In this document: positions 1 through 5,083 of the stretch, piece after piece
How positions within the stretch are numbered: position 1 is the stretch's first letter
How the letters are laid out: every line of letters starts with the position of its first letter
Assembly: GCA_027364695.1 (NCBI GenBank)
Contig: DAHXOV010000336.1
Coordinates: 1 to 5,083, forward strand
Origin: a bacterium
GTDB taxonomy: Bacteria; Bacteroidota; Bacteroidia; B-17B0; Aurantibacillaceae
DNA: 5,083 nucleotides
Direction: 5' to 3'
The notes under the pieces: model-generated
The model's database searches: none
Told to the model about the DNA's origin: nothing
Seen by the model: the letters and a program-made list of their open reading frames with translations, nothing else
Program-made: the position numbers and the translations under genes

Positions 1-330
1 GGCACCGCCTGCTATAAGTATTTCTTCTTCATTGTATTCTAATTTTAATTTTCTTTTCAACAAAGCAGATACTTGTTGTCTTAGTGGAAAAATGCCATCT
101 GCGGGTGGGTAGTTGGTTTCATTTTTGTGGTATGCTTTGATAATTTCTTCTTTTAATAAGTCGGGAATAGGAAAGATATTACTATCAAAATCGCCAATGG
201 TAAGGTTGAACACATTTATTCCTTTGGATTGTAATTGTTTGATTTCTCCGTTTATTTTAATAATCTCGGAGCCGATGATGTGGTGAGCGAGGGTAGATAG
301 CTTAATGCTTGTTTTTTGTGCAATGTTCAT
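1..330 (-). CDS. PLP-dependent class I/II aminotransferase, N-terminal part (runs off left edge)
   Basis: This is the first 110 codons of an aspartate-aminotransferase-like enzyme (fold type I), which would move an amino group between an amino acid and a 2-oxo acid in the cytoplasm with pyridoxal phosphate as cofactor. The visible part carries the family's N-terminal landmarks: LAHHIIGSEI (residues 14-23), the substrate-side segment LTIGDFD (43-49), FPIPDLLKEEI (53-63), the TNYPPADGIFPLR segment (72-84), and IAGGA (106-110), which leads into the cofactor-phosphate-binding loop. The PLP lysine and most of the large domain lie outside the window, so substrate specificity cannot be read. The ATG at 330-328 overlaps the TGA of the upstream peptidase gene (ATGA), which fixes the start and suggests translational coupling. 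The frame is intact to the window edge. Family confidence is high; the exact amino acid is unknown. Confidence 0.92.
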   Translation of the reverse strand, partial: MNIAQKTSIKLSTLAHHIIGSEIIKINGEIKQLQSKGINVFNLTIGDFDSNIFPIPDLLKEEIIKAYHKNETNYPPADGIFPLRQQVSALLKRKLKLEYNEEEILIAGGA

Positions 331-1238
331 AAATATATTTTTCTGCCGGGTTTGATTATAGATGTTTTTTTCAGTTTATTTTTTTTCAATAAGACAGATA
401 ATGGAATGCCTGTTTTTTTTGCAATTTTGGAAAGGGTGTCGCCTTGTTTTACGATATATATTCTTTTTGATTTGACTATATGATAGTATTTTTTAGACCT
501 AAGGTTATAAGTTTCTTCTGCATCTTTTTTGGTGAGTATAAATGTATTATTTTTTAGGCATTGGTTTTCATAATCAATAATATCTTCGGAGTTAATGGGT
601 ACACCGAGGCATCTTATTTCAAAGTGTAGATGAGGTCCTGTGGAGCGACCAGAGTTTCCACCCAATCCAATAAGATCTCCTGCTTTTATTGTGTCATTGG
701 GGCTTATGAGAATTTTGGACAGATGGGCATACACTGTTTCAAAGCCATTGAAATGTCTGATGATGATGACCTGTCCATAGCCTTTTACTTTTTTGTTTGC
801 GTATCTAACTATGCCATCAAAGGTACTTTTAATGCTGTCTCCTTTGTTGAGATCAATGTCTGTTCCGTAATGGGGTCGGTATCTTCTCCATCCATAATGA
901 CTATTTATTTTTCCGTTGAATGGCAATACAAACTTTTCTTTTTCAAGTGAAATAATGAGAGAGTCACGGATTTGAAATACTTCTTTGTATTTGTATTGAT
1001 GAACTACGTGGTTATCAAAATCGCCATAGAGAGTGGATATTTCGTTTTGGCTTTCAAGGTCTTCTTCTTCGTTGTTATCCTGTTCAAGGAATGTGGTAGA
1101 TGGTGCGTCATCGGTGTTTTTTTGCAGATGTATTTTTTTTGAAGTATCTGCGGGAAAGAATATTTCTTCGTCGGCACTTTGAGAAAAAGCAGCAGAAATA
1201 AGCAGGTTGAATATAAGTATATGTAGAATATTTTTCAT
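327..1238 (-). CDS. Secreted M23 family peptidoglycan endopeptidase with C-terminal LysM domain
   Basis: This 303-residue protein is a probable zinc metallopeptidase that cuts peptide cross-links in peptidoglycan in the periplasm. Residues 1-19 form a Sec signal peptide (short basic start, hydrophobic core, AAFS before Gln20). Residues 21-80 are acidic and low in complexity, probably a flexible spacer. The M23 (LytM/lysostaphin-type) domain spans about 103-215. It has the HxxxD zinc motif as H123-Y-G-T-D127, the YAH motif with H172, and HLH at 203-205. By comparison with LytM, H123, D127 and H205 would bind zinc and H172 and H203 would be catalytic, so the enzyme looks active. Residues 260-303 are a LysM glycan-binding repeat (YIVKQGDTLSKIAKKTGI). 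The order, M23 then LysM, is the reverse of NlpD. It is the first gene of a minus-strand unit and overlaps the aminotransferase start by ATGA. It could act in cell separation or wall growth; the sequence does not say which. Confidence 0.95.
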   Translation of the reverse strand: MKNILHILIFNLLISAAFSQSADEEIFFPADTSKKIHLQKNTDDAPSTTFLEQDNNEEEDLESQNEISTLYGDFDNHVVHQYKYKEVFQIRDSLIISLEKEKFVLPFNGKINSHYGWRRYRPHYGTDIDLNKGDSIKSTFDGIVRYANKKVKGYGQVIIIRHFNGFETVYAHLSKILISPNDTIKAGDLIGLGGNSGRSTGPHLHFEIRCLGVPINSEDIIDYENQCLKNNTFILTKKDAEETYNLRSKKYYHIVKSKRIYIVKQGDTLSKIAKKTGIPLSVLLKKNKLKKTSIIKPGRKIYL

Positions 1239-1246
1239 TGTGGCGG

Positions 1247-1278
1247 CAATATAAAAGTAAATTTATCTTATATGCAAA
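1247..1278 (-). promoter_or_regulatory. Weak candidate promoter for the M23 peptidase gene
   Basis: Read on the minus strand, TTTG (1278-1275) is followed after 21 bases by TATATTG (1253-1247). This resembles the Bacteroidota pattern TTTG / TAnnTTTG but lacks one T in the -7 box. The start of transcription would fall only a few bases before the ATG at 1238, leaving an almost leaderless message. The gene needs a promoter somewhere in the divergent region because secDF points the other way, but this exact site is a guess. Confidence 0.25.
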
Positions 1279-1360
1279 CTTTTTACGAGTAAACTGTTGA
1301 TTTTTGATATCGTTCAAATAACTATTTTTCCTTTGGGAGAATTTTTTTCTGTTGGATAAA

Positions 1361-1497
1361 AATAACTCTGTGGCCTCAGTGATGGTATTACAGCTGTGTC
1401 ATAGCAGAGATTATCAAAGCGAAAGCAAAGCCCGTAACAGCCATATTCTGAATGCCAGCAAGGGATATATTAAAATCATAAAGTAGAAAAGTTGTTC
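1361..1497. repeat. Candidate decayed dispersed intergenic element in the M23/secDF divergent region
   Basis: The 342 bases between the two divergent genes hold no convincing gene. Bases 1239-1360 are plain AT-rich promoter and leader sequence. Bases 1361-1497 differ: they are visibly richer in G and C, and begin with two imperfect 9-base units, CTCTGTGGC and CTCAGTGAT (1366-1383, 6 of 9 identical). That wording resembles the CTCTGTGG-type text that recurs between genes in many bacterial genomes and gives spurious ORFs of the TEATE kind. A GCGAAAGCAAAGCCCGTAAC segment (1419-1438) follows. On the minus strand a 57-codon frame is open from 1561 to 1391, with a protein-like part (AVTGFAFALIISAMTQL, stop at 1390-1388), but its only ATG lies 19 codons, counting the stop, from the end. 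I see no terminal inverted repeats or target duplication. It may be a mobile-element remnant, a decayed gene end, or simply conserved leader sequence. The family assignment rests on recognition, not on a search. Confidence 0.35.
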
Positions 1498-1513
1498 TCC
1501 AAAAATTTTTGGA
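1498..1513. promoter_or_regulatory. Perfect 16-bp palindrome upstream of secDF, possible operator
   Basis: TCCAAAAATTTTTGGA reads identically on both strands with no spacer. It covers the proposed -33 TTTG of the secDF promoter (1508-1511), the place where a dimeric regulator would block or assist RNA polymerase. The A5T5 core is also strongly bent DNA, so an architectural role is equally possible. In AT-rich intergenic DNA, A/T palindromes arise easily by chance, but the flanking TCC/GGA makes this one less trivial. No regulator is encoded in the window. Confidence 0.35.
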
Positions 1514-1538
1514 ATGAGTATTTATTTCACTATACTTG
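1508..1538 (+). promoter_or_regulatory. Probable Bacteroidota-type sigma-70 promoter of secDF
   Basis: TTTG at 1508-1511 is followed after 19 bases by TATACTTG at 1531-1538, which matches the phylum's -33 TTTG / -7 TAnnTTTG consensus except for one C. The spacing is within the usual 19-21 bases. Transcription would begin near 1543, giving a leader of roughly 35-40 bases before the ATG at 1581. That leader is A/T-rich, with an A7 run at 1564-1570 and no Shine-Dalgarno sequence, as is usual for Bacteroidota. Confidence 0.55.
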
Positions 1539-1580
1539 CGGCTCTTTTTTGAAAAGTCAATTTAAAAAAACATTATCGTT

Positions 1581-4500
1581 ATGCAAAGCAAGGGTTTAAT
1601 TAAGGCATTTAGTATTTTAATGGGATTAGCGTGTATTTTTTATCTTTCATTTACATGGAAAACAAGAAGTGTAGAACAAGATGCAGAAGAATATGCAGAA
1701 CAAATAGCCAATTCTCCCCACTATCAAAAATTAGCAAGAGAAAAAACAAAAAATAACGCATCGGCTTATCAGTCGTTTATTGATTCCGTGAAAAATAATA
1801 TAACAGAGCATTATCTTGATTCTATAAAAAGAGTACCTGTATATGATTTATTTATTACTTCTTATACTTATGAAGATATTAAAAGAAGAGAGCTTAATTT
1901 GGGTTTGGATTTGAAGGGCGGAATGAATGTAACATTAGAAGTGTCTGTCCCTGATATTATTAAAAATTTGACAAACAATTCGCAGGATCCTACATTTCAA
2001 AAAGCACTGCTCAATGCTCAAAACCTGTATGGAAAAGTTAATAACAATGATTTTGTAACTGTATTTTATAAGGAATATCAAAAGTTGAATCCTAATGGTA
2101 AGCTAGCGCCTTTGTTTCAAATTCCTGAAAACAGGGGTAAGATTGATTACAATGCAAGCAATGAGCAAGCCCTTGCTTTTATTCAGGAACAAGTGGATGA
2201 TGCTATTGCCAATGCTGAAAAAAAACTTCGGTCTCGTATTGATAGATTTGGTGTTACACAACCTAACATCAGATCACTGGGCAATACGGGTAGAATTATT
2301 GTAGAACTTCCTGGTGTGAAGGACAAGGCAAGAGTAAGGGAATTGTTGCAAGGAACAGCGAACTTAGAATTTTGGGAAACCTATGAAAATGTCGAAATAG
2401 CCCAATACCTTGAAAAAGCCAATGAAAAATTGCGTCAGTTAGTGGACACTGCCGAAGTAAAAAAAGACACTGCAAACATCACAAAAGACAATAATATAAA
2501 TATTGTAAAATCGGATACAACTAAAGGAAAAAAAGAGGACGGTAAATTATCTGACTCTTCTATTAAACCCACTGCTGCACTTGAACAGCCAAAAAAAGAT
2601 ACAGCTTATCAAAACGCTGTAAAAAGATACCCTTTATATTCTCAAATATCTCCATTAAAGCCGAATATTTATTCTGATGGGAAACAATACTATTATTCTC
2701 CTGGATCTATTGTGGGTTATGCTTTTAAATCAGATACAACAAAAGTTAATTATTGGCTCAATCATCCCAAAGTAAGAGCTGTTTTTCCATCTAAGTTGAA
2801 GTTTATGTGGAGTGCCAAGTCAAAAATGATGGACAAAGACAAGGGCATTGAAGCATTTGAACTTTATGCCATTAAAGTAACAGATAAAAATGGTAAAGCG
2901 GCCCTTTACGGAGATATTATTACAAGTGCGCGTAAAGATTTTGATCAGAGAAGCGGCGGGCATCCCTACATTAGTATGACTATGAATAATGAGGCAGCAA
3001 AAAAATGGCAGTTGCTTACCCGTGCCAATAAACCGGAAGGCAATAAATCTGGTCGTTGTATTGCTATAGCAATGGATAATATGGTATATTCTGCTCCGAG
3101 AGTGCAATCGGAAATATCCGGTGGGCAATCTCAAATTACAGGGGACTTTACACCAGAAGAGGCAGATGCATTAGTGGCTATTTTGAGCGCGGGAAAACTC
3201 CCTGCTCCAGCTCGTATTGTAGAAGAAAATATTGTAGGTCCTACTTTAGGAAAAGAAGCTATCCAATCAGGTTTAATATCTTTTATCGTTGCTTTAATTG
3301 TGATATTGCTGTTTATGGTGCTGTATTACAACAAAGCGGGTATTGTGGCAAATATCGTGCTGGTTGTAAACATGTTCTTCATGATGGGTATTCTTACTTC
3401 TTTGGGAGCGGTGCTCACTTTACCAGGTATTGCAGGTATTGTATTAACGATTGGCTTGGCAGTAGATGCTAATATTCTTATATTTGAAAGAATAAGAGAG
3501 GAATTAGCGCAGGGTAAGTCCATTACGAATGCTATTTCAGAGGGTTATCGGCATGCTATGTCTTCTATCATTGATTCGAATGCTACTTTAGCCATATTAG
3601 CAGTTATTCTGATGACTTTTGGTTCAGGACCAGTCCAAGGATTTGCCACTACATTACTTATAGGTATTGGTTCTTCTTTATTCACCGCCGTTTTATTATC
3701 AAGACTGGTATTTGACTGGATGCTCAGTAAAAAACAAGAGATTACTTTTGATAATGCCTATACCAGCAATGCATTCAAGAATACAAATATCAGGTTTGTG
3801 GAAAGGAGAAAATTATATTATTTGCTTTCTTCCATTGTTATTACACTTGGCATTATATTCTACTTTAAAAATGGTGGATTTAATTTAGGCGTTGACTTTA
3901 AGGGAGGAAGAACTTATTCTATAAGATTTGAAAAAGATGTCAATACAGAAGAGATTAAAAAATCTTTGATGGAAGTATTTAATGAAACACCAGAAGTAAA
4001 GACCATTGGGAATGCCAACCAAATCAAAGTAACTACAACATATAAAGTAGAAGACCATTCTACCACTGCCGATACAGAAGCAGAGCAGGCATTACAGACC
4101 GGACTAAATAAGCTCCATATCAAATATGAAATAATGCAGCAGCAGAAAGTAGGTCCTACTATTGCCACAGATATTGTATATGGTGCTTATGGGGCTATTC
4201 TATTTTCTACCTTGGTAATGTTTGTTTATATCGTCATCCGATTTAAGAAGTGGCAATATGGTTTGGGCTCGGTAGTAGCATTGTTTCATGATGTATTGGT
4301 AGTACTTTCGTTTTATGCGATTTTTGACAAGTTGATGCCTTTCTCGTTAGAAATAGGACAGGATTTTATTGCTGCTATATTAACTGTAATGGGCTATACC
4401 ATGACTGAGACCGTTGTTGTCTTTGACAGAATCAGAGAGCGTTTGGCAGATAGTGGTAAAGATGATGTGAAAGGACAAGAGAGAATTACTCTTACTAATT

Positions 4501-4724
4501 ATGCATTGAATAGCACTTTAAGTCGTACTATTCTGACCTCATTGACAGTATTTTTTGTATTGTTAGTGATATTTATCTTTGGTGGTGAAAGTATCAGAGG
4601 ATTTATTTTTGCATTGTTGATAGGAAGAATTATTGGTACTTATTCTTCATTGTGCATCTCTACACCAATAGTGGTGGATTTTGATAAAACAACAGAAGAA
4701 AGCAAGAAACCTGTAAAGGTTTAA
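1581..4724 (+). CDS. secDF: Protein translocase subunit SecDF (SecD-SecF fusion)
   Basis: This complete 1047-residue inner-membrane protein works with SecYEG and uses the proton gradient to pull preproteins into the periplasm after SecA has pushed them. The SecD half (about 1-740) has TM1 at 8-24, the LGLDLKGG motif (107-114), a large periplasmic P1 region (about 120-555), and TM2-TM6 at about 564-582, 586-605, 612-633, 663-682 and 686-712. The SecF half has TM7 at 744-762, the LGVDFKGG motif (769-776), a small P4 domain (about 777-860), and TM8-TM12 at about 866-886, 892-912, 926-948, 982-1000 and 1006-1030. Residues of the proton path by comparison with Thermus SecDF are D629 (in GLAVDANILIFERIREE), E943 (in GYTMTETVVVFDRIRE, where Asp is usual) and R982 (in SRTILTS). 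Residues about 285-345 form a Lys/Asp/Thr-rich, probably disordered insert in P1. Fused SecDF proteins of other phyla are nearer 750 residues; about 1000 is normal in Bacteroidota. The ATG at 1581 directly precedes the N-terminal helix. No yajC or other sec gene adjoins it. Confidence 0.98.
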   Translation: MQSKGLIKAFSILMGLACIFYLSFTWKTRSVEQDAEEYAEQIANSPHYQKLAREKTKNNASAYQSFIDSVKNNITEHYLDSIKRVPVYDLFITSYTYEDIKRRELNLGLDLKGGMNVTLEVSVPDIIKNLTNNSQDPTFQKALLNAQNLYGKVNNNDFVTVFYKEYQKLNPNGKLAPLFQIPENRGKIDYNASNEQALAFIQEQVDDAIANAEKKLRSRIDRFGVTQPNIRSLGNTGRIIVELPGVKDKARVRELLQGTANLEFWETYENVEIAQYLEKANEKLRQLVDTAEVKKDTANITKDNNINIVKSDTTKGKKEDGKLSDSSIKPTAALEQPKKDTAYQNAVKRYPLYSQISPLKPNIYSDGKQYYYSPGSIVGYAFKSDTTKVNYWLNHPKVRAVFPSKLKFMWSAKSKMMDKDKGIEAFELYAIKVTDKNGKAALYGDIITSARKDFDQRSGGHPYISMTMNNEAAKKWQLLTRANKPEGNKSGRCIAIAMDNMVYSAPRVQSEISGGQSQITGDFTPEEADALVAILSAGKLPAPARIVEENIVGPTLGKEAIQSGLISFIVALIVILLFMVLYYNKAGIVANIVLVVNMFFMMGILTSLGAVLTLPGIAGIVLTIGLAVDANILIFERIREELAQGKSITNAISEGYRHAMSSIIDSNATLAILAVILMTFGSGPVQGFATTLLIGIGSSLFTAVLLSRLVFDWMLSKKQEITFDNAYTSNAFKNTNIRFVERRKLYYLLSSIVITLGIIFYFKNGGFNLGVDFKGGRTYSIRFEKDVNTEEIKKSLMEVFNETPEVKTIGNANQIKVTTTYKVEDHSTTADTEAEQALQTGLNKLHIKYEIMQQQKVGPTIATDIVYGAYGAILFSTLVMFVYIVIRFKKWQYGLGSVVALFHDVLVVLSFYAIFDKLMPFSLEIGQDFIAAILTVMGYTMTETVVVFDRIRERLADSGKDDVKGQERITLTNYALNSTLSRTILTSLTVFFVLLVIFIFGGESIRGFIFALLIGRIIGTYSSLCISTPIVVDFDKTTEESKKPVKV

Positions 4725-4762
4725 ATATTTTAATTGAAGAAATCAAGGCTATAATATTTCTT

Positions 4763-4788
4763 TGTATTAAAGACAGAATTTTAATACA
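4763..4788. terminator. Weak inverted repeat between convergent genes, possible bidirectional terminator
   Basis: TGTATTAAA (4763-4771) and TTTAATACA (4780-4788) form a perfect 9-bp inverted repeat around an 8-base loop, and the right arm covers the stop codon of the permease gene (4783-4781). A second, partly overlapping repeat, AAGAAAT (4737-4743) with ATTTCTT (4756-4762), lies just upstream. secDF and the permease gene converge here with only 56 bases between their stop codons, so a shared terminator is expected. The stems are almost all A-T and lack a clear following T run, so they are poor intrinsic terminators. Confidence 0.3.
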
Positions 4789-5083
4789 TCAACCATTTCA
4801 GTTTTTTCACCAATATCCAAATCATCAATGGCACACCCCACATCGATATAAGGATATTCAAAGGTACAGAACCATTCAATAAAAACTGGTTAATTATATC
4901 TGTAACAATTACAGCAATGCCTCCTAATAAAAAAGAATGAATAAGCCACTGTCGCACATCTGCTTTTTCGCTGATTATTCTTATAAGTACAGGAATGCTC
5001 ATTCCTACTAAGGCTATTGGACCACAATAAGCAGTAATGACACCGACAATGATGGCTACTGTTACAATTAAACGCTTCTTCAC
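4781..5083 (-). CDS. FecCD/BtuC family ABC transporter permease, C-terminal part (5' end beyond right edge)
   Basis: These 100 visible residues match the C-terminal end of the roughly 330-residue permeases that import iron-siderophore, haem or cobalamin across the inner membrane, paired with a periplasmic binding protein and an ATPase. Landmarks, counted from the window edge, are AYCGPIALVGMSIP (18-31; family usual GPIGFVGLxVPH), the LLGG-TD segment (52-62), and the closing VPLNILISMWGVPLMIWILVKK stretch (73-94; usual P-xGxxTAxxGAPxFxxLL). Likely membrane segments are about 4-18, 46-66 and 73-92. The first codon, GTG at 5083-5081, is not a start; it corresponds to an internal valine just before the KKRLIV segment that precedes a helix. 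The usual His after the conserved Pro is Val here (PVLIR instead of PHxxR). Substrate cannot be told. The gene is convergent with secDF and unrelated to it. Confidence 0.87.
   Translation of the reverse strand: MKKRLIVTVAIIVGVITAYCGPIALVGMSIPVLIRIISEKADVRQWLIHSFLLGGIAVIVTDIINQFLLNGSVPLNILISMWGVPLMIWILVKKLKWLMY

Noticed and set aside
630..950. Plus-strand open frame of 106 codons inside the M23 gene
   Set aside because: It lies opposite the M23 catalytic core, which has intact motifs; the translation has no recognisable domain.
1108..1317. Minus-strand frame of 69 codons across the M23 start and upstream region
   Set aside because: It overlaps the signal peptide of the M23 gene in another frame, and its upstream part looks like leader and repeat-derived text.
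1388..1561. 57-codon minus-strand frame as a real small membrane-protein gene
   Set aside because: There is no start codon except an ATG at 1444-1442 only 18 residues from the end, and no start context; described instead as part of a repeat-like block.
1543..1580. Riboswitch or attenuator in the secDF leader
   Set aside because: The leader is only about 35-40 bases, with one weak CTTTT/AAAAG stem (1544-1556); too short for a known riboswitch.
2820..3134. Minus-strand frame of 104 codons, with others at 3326-3523 and 3914-4168, inside secDF
   Set aside because: All are antisense shadows of a complete, well-conserved secDF gene.
3667..3888. Plus-strand frame of 73 codons inside secDF
   Set aside because: It is out of frame within the TM6-TM7 coding region, which is conserved; there is no sign of a nested gene.
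5081..5083. GTG at the right edge as the start of a 100-residue protein
   Set aside because: The protein aligns with the internal and C-terminal part of FecCD permeases, so the codon is internal and the gene continues past the window.
1..5083. tRNA, rRNA, CRISPR array or complete insertion sequence
   Set aside because: No cloverleaf, rRNA-like text, regularly spaced repeats, transposase frame or paired terminal repeats were seen on either strand.

Overview
The window looks like an ordinary chromosomal segment of a Bacteroidota bacterium, probably on the Sphingobacteriia/Chitinophagia side, though the class is only a guess. The evidence is the AT-rich sequence, a fused SecD-SecF protein of about 1050 residues (the long form usual in this phylum), starts without Shine-Dalgarno sequences, a promoter-like TTTG / TAnnTTTG pair in front of secDF, and an aminotransferase N-terminus of a type I associate with this phylum.

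Layout. Bases 1-1238, minus strand: a two-gene unit of a secreted M23 peptidase with a C-terminal LysM domain, followed by the N-terminal 110 codons of a PLP-dependent class I/II aminotransferase that runs off the left edge. The two overlap by ATGA. Bases 1239-1580: a 342-base divergent intergenic region. It holds probable promoters for both directions, a perfect 16-bp palindrome, and a less AT-rich stretch that resembles a decayed dispersed intergenic repeat. Bases 1581-4724, plus strand: complete secDF. Bases 4725-4780: a short convergent gap with weak inverted repeats. Bases 4781-5083, minus strand: the C-terminal 100 residues of a FecCD/BtuC-type ABC permease, entering from the right edge.

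The genes share a cell-envelope flavour but do not form one pathway. SecDF uses proton flow to complete export through SecYEG, the M23-LysM protein would be one of its exported clients and would cut peptidoglycan, and the permease would import iron-siderophore, haem or cobalamin. The aminotransferase is metabolic and appears linked only by translational coupling.

I found no convincing undescribed system. The points most worth checking are the intergenic repeat-like element beside the secDF promoter, the palindrome over its -33 box, the Glu in place of the usual Asp at the SecF proton-relay position, and the altered gate motif of the permease.
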